Shown here: positions 23,011 to 32,141 of the stretch, piece after piece
How positions within the stretch are numbered: position 1 is the stretch's first letter
Layout of the letters: each line of letters opens with the position of its first letter
Source of the DNA: an uncultured Peptococcaceae bacterium
GTDB lineage: Bacteria; Bacillota; Limnochordia; Darwinibacteriales; Darwinibacteriaceae
DNA: 33,333 bases
Direction: 5' to 3'
NCBI GenBank assembly: GCA_937988745.1
Contig: CALKAR010000160.1
Coordinates: 1 to 33,333, forward strand
Notes under the pieces: generated by a model
What the model was told of the DNA's origin: nothing
What the model saw: only the letters and a program-made list of their open reading frames with translations
The model's database searches: none
Position numbers and translations under genes: made by a program

Positions 23011-24894
23011 ATGAGAAGGACAAGATTAGTCCTGCTGATGTTATTGGCTGTCCTTGTTGTCGGTTCAGTAGTCTCTGCTCAGGAACTTGGCTTCCCGAGA
23101 GACCAAACACTGATCGTCAATATGCTCACTGGCCGCGTTGGCACACCCAGCAACTTCAATGAGTGGGTAGGCTGGCGTTGGAGAGACCGTGGGCTGCAGA
23201 ACCTGCTTTTTGAACCTCTGTGGTCGGTTGATTTCGCAACTGGTCAGATCATCAACGGTATGGCATCTGGCGATCCGATTTACAATGAGGATTTCACCAA
23301 GCTGACCATCCCTCTGCGAGAAGGCATCACTTGGACAGATGGTGTACCCTTTACTGCAGATGACGTAGTCTTCACAGTGGAAACACTTATGGCCGAACCG
23401 GGTCTCAGTGGTCATCCCACCTTCTCCACAGCAGTAGAGAGGGTCTACAAGACCAATGACTATGAAGTTGTAATCGAACTGAAAGAGTCCGACTCTCGCT
23501 TCCACACTCATTTCTTAGATCGCTGGGGCTGCACCTACATTATGCCCAAGCACATTTTTGAAAACGTGGACGACGTCGTAGCTTTTGAATTCGATCCTCC
23601 GATTGGTACTGGACCTTACAAGCTGCACAGCTATGATCCAGCTGGATATTGGACTGCTTGGGAGAAGAGAGAAGACTGGGATAAGTCTCCAACTGGAATT
23701 CTCTTTGGCGAACCTGCACCCAAGTACGTGCTGTTCCAGACCTTTAACGACAGCAGCGCTAAGGTTATTGCTCAGCTGACCCATCAGCTCGACGTAGCTG
23801 ACCATGATGCTGAAGGTTTTGCTGCTGCCATGGCACAGGGCGGCACCATCCGGGCATACCAGCTCAACTATCCATGGGTTGTTAACAACGACCCCTGCAT
23901 TACCGGTATCGTATTCAACACAGCTGTAGAACCCTACGATAACCGCGAAGTACGCTGGGCACTGACTCTGGCGATCGATATCGTCGAGTACCTGGCCCAA
24001 GCAGTGGACGGCCAAGCAACTTTGAGCCCAGTTCACATTCCTTCTCTGGGTGCCTATCCAGAGTACTACATCCTTCCTATGCAGGAATGGCTGGAGAGCT
24101 TCGCACTCGATCTGGGTGACGGCGAACTGTTCTACCCATACGATCCAGATGCAGCTCTGCGGATTGCTGAGTACGCACGCCAGAGAGGCTATGAAGTCAG
24201 CGACGATCCAGAGGAACTCAAGAAGACCTTTGGTTATGGCTGGTACAAGTACGCTCCTGACGTAGCAGAAAAGCTGTTAATTAAGAACGGCTTCAGCCGC
24301 GATGCCAACGGCAGATGGCTGCTGCCTGACGGCACACCCTGGAAGATTACCATTACTGACATCAACGATGTAGGGCATCACCAATTCAAGAACGGTAATG
24401 CTGCTGTACAGCAGTGGAAGAAGTTCGGTATCGATGCCGAATACATCGCAACTGATGCATACACCACACTGCAGCAGATGGGCGACTTCGAAGTTGGCGC
24501 TGTATGGCCAGCTCTGGAGCCTTGGGGTGCTGGTGTAGACCTCTATCGTTCGCTGAACGCCTTCTACTCCGAGTACATGGCACCACTCGGCGAACCTAAC
24601 AGAGGCCATGCCTCCAGATGGTCCAGCCCAGAGTTTGACGACATCATCCGGCGCATGCGGGCAACCGACCCAACAGACGTTGAGGCAACCGTTGCTGTGA
24701 GCACCGAAGCCTTGAAAGTCTTGATTGAGGAAATGCCCAGCATTCCGACCTACGGATACTCCGGATTCATGACCTGGGACGAGTACTACTGGACAAACTG
24801 GCCTGGCGCTGAGAACGCATACATGGGCCCATACGGACACTGGGGTACTCTGAAGTACATGCTGCCATCCCTGCAGCCGACTGGAAATAAATAA
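23011..24894 (+). CDS. ABC transporter substrate-binding protein, family 5, probable beta-oligosaccharide binder
   Basis: This 627-residue exported protein has a signal peptide (MRRTR, long hydrophobic run, VSA cut before QELGF near residue 24). The family-5 signature WTDGVPFTADDVVFTVE lies about residues 110-126. It has no lipobox Cys. The protein is larger than standard dipeptide binders and rich in Trp and Tyr, which suits sugar stacking, as in cellobiose/mannobiose-binding family-5 proteins of Thermotoga. Its position as last gene of a full importer near cellobiose phosphorylase supports a cello-oligosaccharide ligand; this remains inference. AGGAGGT and a nearer AAGG lie upstream. A strong terminator follows. 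Confidence 0.92.
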   Translation: MRRTRLVLLMLLAVLVVGSVVSAQELGFPRDQTLIVNMLTGRVGTPSNFNEWVGWRWRDRGLQNLLFEPLWSVDFATGQIINGMASGDPIYNEDFTKLTIPLREGITWTDGVPFTADDVVFTVETLMAEPGLSGHPTFSTAVERVYKTNDYEVVIELKESDSRFHTHFLDRWGCTYIMPKHIFENVDDVVAFEFDPPIGTGPYKLHSYDPAGYWTAWEKREDWDKSPTGILFGEPAPKYVLFQTFNDSSAKVIAQLTHQLDVADHDAEGFAAAMAQGGTIRAYQLNYPWVVNNDPCITGIVFNTAVEPYDNREVRWALTLAIDIVEYLAQAVDGQATLSPVHIPSLGAYPEYYILPMQEWLESFALDLGDGELFYPYDPDAALRIAEYARQRGYEVSDDPEELKKTFGYGWYKYAPDVAEKLLIKNGFSRDANGRWLLPDGTPWKITITDINDVGHHQFKNGNAAVQQWKKFGIDAEYIATDAYTTLQQMGDFEVGAVWPALEPWGAGVDLYRSLNAFYSEYMAPLGEPNRGHASRWSSPEFDDIIRRMRATDPTDVEATVAVSTEALKVLIEEMPSIPTYGYSGFMTWDEYYWTNWPGAENAYMGPYGHWGTLKYMLPSLQPTGNK

Positions 24895-24917
24895 TGATTG
24901 CGGTATCGTAACACAAA

Positions 24918-24963
24918 CAGCCTACTGCACCTTTCGGTGCAGTGGGCTGTTCTTATTTGTTTG
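24918..24963 (+). terminator. Rho-independent terminator after the importer operon
   Basis: CAGCCTACTGCACC (24918-24931) pairs with GGTGCAGTGGGCTG (24936-24949) over 14 positions, one of them a T-G wobble, around a TTTC loop. A T-rich tail TTCTTATTTGTTT follows. Confidence 0.92.
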
Positions 24964-25036
24964 TCGCCAATTATAAACAGGATTCTCCTTGGCTCACAGC
25001 GAAGCATACGTTAACACTCGAAAAGAAGGTGTTGAC

Positions 25037-27262
25037 GTGCAGTTAGAATTTTTGGGTGCAGCTGAGACAGTGAGCGGTTCCTGTTTCTTACTGCGTTTTG
25101 GGAATTTTCAGGTCTTAATTGACTGCGGTATGTTCCACGGCCCCCGTGAGCTGCGTGAGCGGAACTACGGAGGTTTTCCTTTCAACCCGCTTGAAATTGA
25201 TGCCGTGATTTTAACTCATGCCCATATTGATCATTCAGGGCTGCTGCCTAAGCTGGTGAAGCATGGTTATGCAGGGCCGATATATGCTACCGAGGCTACA
25301 GCTGATCTCTGCACTATCATGCTCCCAGATTCAGCCTACATCCAAGAGGCAGAGGTGGAACGGAAAAATCGCAAGCTGGCCAGACAGGGGAAACCTCTCC
25401 TAGAGCCTATCTATAACCGGGAAGATGCGGAACAGACCCTAAATCAGTTCCGCCCGATGATTTACGACGAAGTGGTTCCTATCCTGCCAGGTTTGGAAAT
25501 CCGCATGCGGGATGCGGGGCACATCTTAGGTGCCGCCATTGTGGAAGTATGGGTTGAGGAGGATGACAGCCGTATTAAGCTTGTCTTTTCTGGTGATATC
25601 GGGAACCTCGATCAGCCTATCGTGCAGGATCCTACCTTCCTAAGAGATGCTGATTATGTAATCGTAGAATCTACTTATGGAACACGCTTTCACGAGGACC
25701 GGGAAAACCGCAGTGCCCGGTTGGCTGAGGTTGTGCGTGACACCATGGAGCGGGGAGGCAATCTATTAATTCCTGCCTTTGCCCTGGGGCGTACCCAGGA
25801 TTTACTGCACGAACTGCGCTGGCTCATGGATGCGGGGGAAGTCCCGCCTCTGCGGGTCTACGTAGACAGCCCCCTTGCTACCTCTGCAACAGAGATTTTC
25901 CAGAAACACCGCACTTTCTTTGACTATGAAACCAGAGCCATGCTTGAAGAAGGGCGCTCACCCTTCGAATTCGCCGGGCTGGACTACACACAGAGTGTAG
26001 AGGAATCTAAGCGGCTTAATTCCATTTCCGGAGGAGCAATTATTATCTCTGCTAGCGGTATGTGTGACGCTGGACGGATTAAGCACCATTTGAAACACAA
26101 TCTGTGGCGCCCAGAGGCTGCTGTTCTGCTCATTGGATACCAAGCCGAAGGAACCCTAGGACGACAGCTCCAGGATGGAGCCAAGCAGGTACGGATCCAC
26201 GGGGAGCAGGTAGTGGTGAATGCCAAGATTCATACTATTACAGGTTTTTCCGCGCATGCCGACAAATCTGCCCTAATGCGCTGGTTGGGCGAGTTTCGGT
26301 CAGTGAAGCGTGTGTTCGTTGTACACGGCGACAAGGAAGCGGTTCACGGCTTTGCCAAAGAGATCGAGGATAACCTGGGCCTGCGAGTTACGGTTCCTAA
26401 ATTGGATGAGGTTTTTGAACTTACTGCCAATACAGTTGAGCGTTTAGGAATAGTTGGCTTAAGTGAAGCGCATGTGGATCTCGAGTTCTCAGGTGTAATT
26501 AAAGTATGGGAAGGAACTGATCAGATCTTTTCTGGTGCCTACGGATTGGCGGACCGAAGATTCGAAGTACCGAACACTCCTGACACACGCTTTGCCATGG
26601 GCCCGGGCAGCCGTCTCTTCACGGTCGTATCGGCCGCTGTGGCGCTGAGCCACCACGGGTATAACTTAGGTGTGCCGGTCGCTGAGGTTCTTAAGGAAGA
26701 ACTGCCTGAATGGGCCGCATCACTGACCACCGCGCAGCTGTTCGAAGAGGCGCAGCAGAGAAATGATGGCTTTGCGCTCTTAGGCTTATTAGTGGAAAAG
26801 TTAACTGGTCAAGATTTCATTCAATATACAGAGTCGCATGTTTTCGCACCAGCTGGGATGGATGATACCGGATACTACCGCCTAGATCAGCTGCCGGAAG
26901 GAACTGCCACTGGCTATATGTCGGTAGGTGAACAGCTGGCGGAGAATATTTACGCTGTTCCTATTCAAGGTGGCCCAGAAGGTGGTGCTTACACAACCGC
27001 TTTGGACCTCCATAAGTTCTGGCAGGCACTGCTTGCAGGGCAGATCGTCTCTGAGACTATGCTCTGTGATGTGCTCAAACCCTTTGCTGGTAAAGCTCTA
27101 AACGGGCTTACGTCTTACACAATGGAAGGCTGTGCTCCGGGGGTGAGCATGATTTCCACCATCATTCCCGCTTTAGAGCAGGAAGTTACCATCTTAAGCA
27201 ACGGGGAAAAGGGAACCCGGGATCTCTACAACGATCTTATGGCATTTTTGGAAAAGCGTTGA
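25037..27262 (+). CDS. Beta-CASP metallo-beta-lactamase RNase-like protein fused to a degenerate serine beta-lactamase-like domain
   Basis: This 741-residue two-part protein has no signal peptide. Residues 1 to about 465 form a metallo-beta-lactamase/beta-CASP RNA-processing nuclease of the CPSF/Ysh1-like type: H61-A-H63-I-D65-H66, DAGHILGA, FSGDIG, motif A ESTYG, motif B IPAFALGR, SGMCDAGR and GFSAHADK are all present. Residues about 479-741 resemble a class C beta-lactamase/penicillin-binding fold (FSGAYGLADR, FAPAGMDDTGYY, GGAYTTALDLHKFWQALL). Where SxxK should stand it has P523-G-S-R526, and the Tyr-Ser-Asn triad position reads QRND, so serine hydrolysis is very unlikely. Usual nucleases of this type stop near 460 residues. 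GTG 25037 is preceded by GAAGGTG. The C-terminal part may bind rather than cut. Confidence 0.9.
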   Translation: MQLEFLGAAETVSGSCFLLRFGNFQVLIDCGMFHGPRELRERNYGGFPFNPLEIDAVILTHAHIDHSGLLPKLVKHGYAGPIYATEATADLCTIMLPDSAYIQEAEVERKNRKLARQGKPLLEPIYNREDAEQTLNQFRPMIYDEVVPILPGLEIRMRDAGHILGAAIVEVWVEEDDSRIKLVFSGDIGNLDQPIVQDPTFLRDADYVIVESTYGTRFHEDRENRSARLAEVVRDTMERGGNLLIPAFALGRTQDLLHELRWLMDAGEVPPLRVYVDSPLATSATEIFQKHRTFFDYETRAMLEEGRSPFEFAGLDYTQSVEESKRLNSISGGAIIISASGMCDAGRIKHHLKHNLWRPEAAVLLIGYQAEGTLGRQLQDGAKQVRIHGEQVVVNAKIHTITGFSAHADKSALMRWLGEFRSVKRVFVVHGDKEAVHGFAKEIEDNLGLRVTVPKLDEVFELTANTVERLGIVGLSEAHVDLEFSGVIKVWEGTDQIFSGAYGLADRRFEVPNTPDTRFAMGPGSRLFTVVSAAVALSHHGYNLGVPVAEVLKEELPEWAASLTTAQLFEEAQQRNDGFALLGLLVEKLTGQDFIQYTESHVFAPAGMDDTGYYRLDQLPEGTATGYMSVGEQLAENIYAVPIQGGPEGGAYTTALDLHKFWQALLAGQIVSETMLCDVLKPFAGKALNGLTSYTMEGCAPGVSMISTIIPALEQEVTILSNGEKGTRDLYNDLMAFLEKR

Positions 27263-27311
27263 GGGCAGGGAAGCCCAGCTTGGCGTCGAAGATTTAGCTT
27301 GGTGATATATT

Positions 27312-27986
27312 ATGGTCCACTTAGGCAATGAATGGGATGAACTGCTGGCGTCAGAATTTCAGCAGGAATACTATCTTCAGCTGCGGGAGTTCTTAAAACA
27401 TGAATACTGGACCCGCACGATTTATCCCGATATGTATGACATCTTTGAAGCACTCAAACTGACATCTTACTCCGATGTGAAAGCTGTGATCCTTGGCCAG
27501 GACCCCTACCATGGGCCTGGCCAAGCCCATGGTTTAGCTTTCTCGGTTAAGCCAGGGGTGGCGATTCCGCCTTCGCTCTTGAACATTTTCAAGGAGCTCC
27601 AAGAAGACCTAGGCTGTTACATACCGAACAACGGCTGCCTCATACCCTGGGCCAAACAGGGTGTGCTGCTCCTCAATACGAGCCTAACAGTAAGGGCAGG
27701 CGCGGCGGGGTCGCATCGAGGCAAAGGCTGGGAGATCTTTACCGACAGCATAATTCAAAGACTGAACGCTCGCACAGAGCCCATCGTGTTTCTGCTCTGG
27801 GGTAATCCGGCGAAAGCTAAACAGCGATTGATTACCAACCGCCACCACTTAGTTTTGACGGCTGCCCACCCCAGCCCCCTTTCAGCACATCGGGGCTTTT
27901 TCGGATGCCGCCATTTCTCCAAGACCAATGATTTCTTAAAGAACACTGGGCAGGGAGAAATTGACTGGCAGATTCCTAACCTGTGA
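27312..27986 (+). CDS. ung: Uracil-DNA glycosylase, family 1
   Basis: This 224-residue DNA repair enzyme removes uracil from DNA to begin base excision repair. The catalytic water-activating D64 is in GQDPYHGPGQAHGLAFSV, and H186 is in HPSPLSAHRGFFGCRHFS. The uracil-binding stretch LLLNTSLTVRAG and length are canonical. ATG 27312 has a modest GGTGA upstream. The gene ends 10 bases before the lipoprotein subtilase start and may share a transcript with it, without evident functional link. Confidence 0.96.
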   Translation: MVHLGNEWDELLASEFQQEYYLQLREFLKHEYWTRTIYPDMYDIFEALKLTSYSDVKAVILGQDPYHGPGQAHGLAFSVKPGVAIPPSLLNIFKELQEDLGCYIPNNGCLIPWAKQGVLLLNTSLTVRAGAAGSHRGKGWEIFTDSIIQRLNARTEPIVFLLWGNPAKAKQRLITNRHHLVLTAAHPSPLSAHRGFFGCRHFSKTNDFLKNTGQGEIDWQIPNL

Positions 27987-27996
27987 GGCAGCAGAT

Positions 27997-30168
27997 ATGG
28001 TAGACAAGCATGTCTTTAAACTAATTGTTCTTTTTTCAGCTGCTCTCTTACTCACCGGATGTCTTCTGGGTGGGGCGGGTGGCTCCAAGCAGGGGACAGT
28101 GAAAGTGATCGTCCTGTCCAGCTCCGAACTGGAAGGTGCGGTAGAGACTCTCGAGATCACTCTTGGTCAGAAAGGACAGACACTGCTGTATTTGGGCCAT
28201 CCGACAGATGAAGCGGTGGAGTTTCAGCTAGAACCGGGACTTTGGCAAATCTCTGGCTTGTGGCGTAGGCCAAGTGGTGTGCCTGCGGCAGTCTCAATGC
28301 CGGTTACTGTGGAAGTATCCCGGGGTAAAGAACTGACTATGCAGCTCCTGCCTATTTCGCTCCCAAGTGATGCTGATCCCGTTTTTCCCATGGTTGGGGG
28401 ATTGGTAGGCTCGGCAAGGAACGGTATGGTCACCCTCACTTGGAGCCCACCGGATTTAGAGCTTCCTGTGGAGGTTTATCGGAGGAAGCTCGAGGACAGA
28501 CCTTGGCATTTGGTGGATGTGGTCCCAGCTGGTGCTGCCACGTTCGTGGACGAGAACCCTCACCTCGACGCAAAGCAGTATTACGCTGTGCGGGTTGGGG
28601 ACAAGGTTTTCTCCGGACCCTTGAGCGAACCACTGAAGGTCTACGTGCCCGAACCATGGGCGATTTTATCTGGGTCTATTACTATTGACTATGAACTACC
28701 AGATCTATCCACCGGGGTATATATGCCCGGCAGCCTTTACCCTCAGGGGGTTCCGCCACTGTCAGACATAGAATTGGAGCTCGACTGGAAAGCAGAGGAG
28801 CTGTCAGTTATTTTTCCCGATGAAGTGGCCTTCGGTCAGCGTGAACTGCTTTTCGCAAGGGCCGGCCTTGCCCTGGTTGACGAAATACCTGAGCTCCTGG
28901 CCGCGGTAGGCGTGCCGGTGGGGGGCACAGTACCAAACATCGCGGTCCTCGAAGAAGCAGGTTGTGTGGTGGAACCAAACAGCCCCGTGGTTCCTCTAGG
29001 TATTACAGTCAACGATCCCTATTATTCTGTGCAGTGGAACCTACCTGTGATTGGACTTCCTAAGGCATGGGAAGTGGTTCAAGGCAGCCGGCAGGTCAGG
29101 ATCGCGGTTATCGATTCAGGAATAGATGTGACAAATCCGGATCTTGCCGGACGCATTGATGAGAGAACAGCTTATAGTTTCGTGTCCGGAACAAACGAAT
29201 CGCCATTAACCGATAAACGCGGACATGGCACCCACGTTGCCGGCATAATCGGTGCCCTGACGAACAACAGTGAGGGAATCGCCGGAGTGATGTGGGATGT
29301 ACAGCTGGTTCCCATCAAAGTTTTTTCCGACAACGGTGAGAACGCATCGATCAGCACTGTGGCCAACGCTATCCTGTACGCGGCTGGGTTGAGTGAGGAA
29401 TATCCGAATCCAGAACCCTGCCATATAATTAATCTATCGTTGGGAACACGGGCAGACCATATCTTGCTTCAACAAGCTGTGCAGCGCGTGCTGAACGAAA
29501 CGGATGTAGTGATTGTGGCTGCCTCAGGTAACAGCGGCGAAACACCCGTCTTTTTCCCCGCAGCGTATGAGGGAGTCATCGCCGTAGGTTCAGTAGTTTA
29601 CGGTAACCGCGAGCTTTTCCGGGCAGATTATTCGAATTATGGATATGGTTTGGATCTGGTGGCTCCAGGTGGAGACGGTTACAACCCTATTTGGAGTACT
29701 GTGTACGAGAGTTATGGTGCTATGTGGGGCACTTCGATGGCTGCACCTCATGTTTCAGGAGTGGCAGGTTTAATGCTGGCGGCGGGGATTGACCCAAGGG
29801 AAATCCCTGGTATTCTCCTCCGTTCGGCAGTTGATCTTGGACCCCCAGGCTGGGATCAGGATTTTGGTTACGGCCTGCTCAACGCCAACTGGGCGGTGCG
29901 GGGTATCGACAGTGTTCAGGTAATCGTTGGTGACCGCATAGGCAATAAGCTCATAGAAAAAGCCCAGACAGAGGTGCTGATTGGCGAGTCTCTGACGGGG
30001 CTTAAGGTTCCCTATGGTGAATATCAAGTTTTCACTTGGATTGATCTGGGCGAACCCGGCATTATCGACGAGGGCGACTATTTATTTGAATCGGAGCCGA
30101 TTCTGTTCGAAGAGGGAGCACGGGTGGCTCTCAATATGGTGCTCCGGCCAGTCAAAAGAGATCAATAA
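27997..30168 (+). CDS. Lipoprotein subtilisin-like serine protease (S8 family)
   Basis: This 723-residue exported protease has a lipobox L-T-G-C22, so it is probably membrane anchored. Residues about 30-130 look like a beta-rich domain, and 130-215 resemble a fibronectin type III unit (MVTLTWSPPDLELPVEVYRR). A less clear stretch follows, with the possible pro-region ahead of YYSVQWNLPVIGLPKAWEVV. The peptidase domain (about 345-635) has D373 in AVIDSGID, H410 in GHGTHVAG, N in AASGNSGE and S580 in GTSMAAPHVSG, so it should be active. A short beta-rich C-terminal domain follows. ATG 27997 is preceded by GTGAGG. Its last 17 bases overlap the convergent ExoD-family gene. Confidence 0.92.
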   Translation: MVDKHVFKLIVLFSAALLLTGCLLGGAGGSKQGTVKVIVLSSSELEGAVETLEITLGQKGQTLLYLGHPTDEAVEFQLEPGLWQISGLWRRPSGVPAAVSMPVTVEVSRGKELTMQLLPISLPSDADPVFPMVGGLVGSARNGMVTLTWSPPDLELPVEVYRRKLEDRPWHLVDVVPAGAATFVDENPHLDAKQYYAVRVGDKVFSGPLSEPLKVYVPEPWAILSGSITIDYELPDLSTGVYMPGSLYPQGVPPLSDIELELDWKAEELSVIFPDEVAFGQRELLFARAGLALVDEIPELLAAVGVPVGGTVPNIAVLEEAGCVVEPNSPVVPLGITVNDPYYSVQWNLPVIGLPKAWEVVQGSRQVRIAVIDSGIDVTNPDLAGRIDERTAYSFVSGTNESPLTDKRGHGTHVAGIIGALTNNSEGIAGVMWDVQLVPIKVFSDNGENASISTVANAILYAAGLSEEYPNPEPCHIINLSLGTRADHILLQQAVQRVLNETDVVIVAASGNSGETPVFFPAAYEGVIAVGSVVYGNRELFRADYSNYGYGLDLVAPGGDGYNPIWSTVYESYGAMWGTSMAAPHVSGVAGLMLAAGIDPREIPGILLRSAVDLGPPGWDQDFGYGLLNANWAVRGIDSVQVIVGDRIGNKLIEKAQTEVLIGESLTGLKVPYGEYQVFTWIDLGEPGIIDEGDYLFESEPILFEEGARVALNMVLRPVKRDQ

Positions 30169-30748
30169 GGAAATCAGTGCCCATCCAAAGGACGTTTCCG
30201 ATCAGAAGAAAGGCCAACAGGCCGGCTGCAAGGCTGGTCCAGATTACGTAGCGGTTTGCGTAAATGATGCCCAGGCCTACGAGGGTAATTACCGCAGCAG
30301 CGACAGATGTTAGGCCAGGGGTAGGCAGAATAGTCAACAGGGCCATCAGGGCTACGAGAACCGAAGCAGCTTTGGTCTCAAAAGGATTAGCCCGGCTTGC
30401 AGGGCCACCTTGAGGAAGACGGCGTTCCAGCTTCTCTAAGAAGGGGACGCCTTTTTCTTCCATAAAATGCAGAAACCGCTCCGGCACTTCTTTAGTGCGT
30501 ACAAACCGCGGTATCCACGGCGGGGTGCGGCCGAGAAGGCGCTGCACAGCCCAGATCAGAACCAAGATGCCGGCTAGTGAATTCAGACCGGGCGGTGTCG
30601 GAATGATCACCACTAGCGAGCTCGCGACCACTAAGAGGCCATAGCCTTTTTCGTCTAATCTAGCTATAAACTCGCCAAAGGTAATACTGACGCCTTCTTC
30701 TTCAATCTGATAAAGTAGTTCTTTGAGAATTGTACTGGCTCTGTTCAA
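30152..30748 (-). CDS. ExoD-family membrane protein
   Basis: This 198-residue protein has three or four hydrophobic segments: about residues 36-52, 58-68, and two in 125-190. It matches the exopolysaccharide-synthesis ExoD family (GEFIARLDEKGYGLL, IPTPPGLNSLAGI, TPPWIPR, LTILPTPGLTSVAAA). The molecular role of ExoD proteins is not settled; the name comes from a rhizobial exopolysaccharide phenotype. The start is TTG at 30748 with a distant AAAGGA, so the start is uncertain by a few codons. It converges with and overlaps the subtilase gene by 17 bases, and no terminator separates them. Confidence 0.85.
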   Translation of the reverse strand: MNRASTILKELLYQIEEEGVSITFGEFIARLDEKGYGLLVVASSLVVIIPTPPGLNSLAGILVLIWAVQRLLGRTPPWIPRFVRTKEVPERFLHFMEEKGVPFLEKLERRLPQGGPASRANPFETKAASVLVALMALLTILPTPGLTSVAAAVITLVGLGIIYANRYVIWTSLAAGLLAFLLIGNVLWMGTDFLIDLF

Positions 30749-30839
30749 TTAGTTCCGGTCCTTTCCTAAAGTCCATAACTAATTCCCTGAAGTTAGCTTA
30801 ACTCCCGCAGCCTTCCGCAATTCAGAAAAAATTGGTTGT

Positions 30840-32003
30840 TCAAGCCTGCTCCAGTGCTTCTTCGACTAATTCATCGGGCAGGCGTTTAGAAGCAGCCGCC
30901 CCCATTTCCCGCAGATTCTCAGCACGGGAGATAAGGTTGCCGCGGCCTGTTTTCAGCTGTTTGAAGGCACGCTCATAAGAATCTTGAGTGCGGGCGAGAT
31001 TCCGTCCGACCTCCTGGAGAGAAGAGACAAAGAGGACAAACTTGTCATACAAAGCACCGCTCTGGCGGGCAATTTCTAAGGCGTGAGCTGCCTGGTTTTC
31101 CTGACGCCAGATGTGAGCGATGATCCATAAAGTGGCCATCAATGTGGTGGGAGTGGTGAGTATTACTCTGCGCTCCCACGCGTACTTCGTAAGATCAGGG
31201 TCGATACTGAGAGCCGCAGCCAGCGCGCCTTCCAAAGGCATAAAGAGGATGACAAAATCCGGGGAATTGACACCTTTCTGGTACTGGTAAGCCCGGCTGT
31301 GCAGGCCGTCGATATGACCCTTGATGGACTTAATCAGATCCGCTCCTGCTGCTGCCTGTTCTTCGACGTCTGTACTGTTTGCATAACGTTCATAAGCGAC
31401 CAGAGACACTTTCGCATCTACAATCACATGCTTATCTTCTGGGAGTTTGATGACCACATCTGGACGGAGGCGGCTTCCTTCGCTGGTCCGGATATCCAAC
31501 GCTTCACCTTGAGTTGTGTACTCATAACCTTCTCGGAGCCCCGACTCTTCTAAGATGCGCTCGAGAATCACTTCGCCCCAGTTGCCCTGGGTTTTCACCT
31601 CACCCTTGAGGGCCTTTGTGAGGCGTTCAGCTTCCTGCGACATGCTGAGGCCGATGTGCTCCAGATACTTAATCTTAGCCATGCTCTCAGTGTGGGTCTG
31701 TTCAACTTTAGTTTGAAACTCATGTATGCGCTGACGGAGTGGATCGAGAATCGCTTGCAGCTGATTTGCATTGAGCTGTGTAAAGCTTTGGGCCTTAGCT
31801 TCGAGAATCTCCTGCGCCAGGTTTTGAAACGCCGCGCGAAATTCGTCTTCGACGATTTTTAAGCGGTGCTGATCTACTTCTGCAAACTTGCGCGCCGCCT
31901 CCAACTCGCTCTGCAGACGAGCAGTGCGCCGGATCATTAATACATATGTAATAAGAGCTCCAAATACTGCGCCGATGACGCCCCAAATGAATAATTCCTG
32001 CAT
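30840..32003 (-). CDS. rmuC: DNA recombination protein RmuC
   Basis: This 387-residue protein begins with one N-terminal membrane segment (LFIWGVIGAVFGALITYVLM). A coiled-coil region follows to about residue 120, then the RmuC nuclease-like domain with LKGEVKTQGNWGEVILERIL, RPDVVIKLPEDKHVIVDAKVSL and FMPLEGALAAAL. The VDAKVS stretch resembles the PD-(D/E)xK nuclease core, and RmuC proteins limit rearrangements between inverted repeats. ATG 32003 is fixed by AGAGGTG six bases upstream. In-frame codons further upstream (to 32168) lie in the divergent promoter region and encode unrelated sequence. It is transcribed away from the aldo/keto reductase gene. Confidence 0.92.
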   Translation of the reverse strand: MQELFIWGVIGAVFGALITYVLMIRRTARLQSELEAARKFAEVDQHRLKIVEDEFRAAFQNLAQEILEAKAQSFTQLNANQLQAILDPLRQRIHEFQTKVEQTHTESMAKIKYLEHIGLSMSQEAERLTKALKGEVKTQGNWGEVILERILEESGLREGYEYTTQGEALDIRTSEGSRLRPDVVIKLPEDKHVIVDAKVSLVAYERYANSTDVEEQAAAGADLIKSIKGHIDGLHSRAYQYQKGVNSPDFVILFMPLEGALAAALSIDPDLTKYAWERRVILTTPTTLMATLWIIAHIWRQENQAAHALEIARQSGALYDKFVLFVSSLQEVGRNLARTQDSYERAFKQLKTGRGNLISRAENLREMGAAASKRLPDELVEEALEQA

Positions 32004-32141
32004 GAAATTCACCTCTAAGAACATTAGTTCGAGATGGTTTTTTCTTCCCCTGCAGGACACTGGGAAAAAGAGGGGAACAGGCCAGCAGAGCGAATATATA
32101 TTAAGAAATTGCGATCTTTTGCACAAGGGGAGAGTTGGACA

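Noticed and set aside
32034..32141. Longer N-terminus of the aldo/keto reductase
   Set aside because: The stretch overlaps the divergent rmuC promoter region, has no family resemblance, and TTG 32142 begins the conserved part behind AAGGGGAG.
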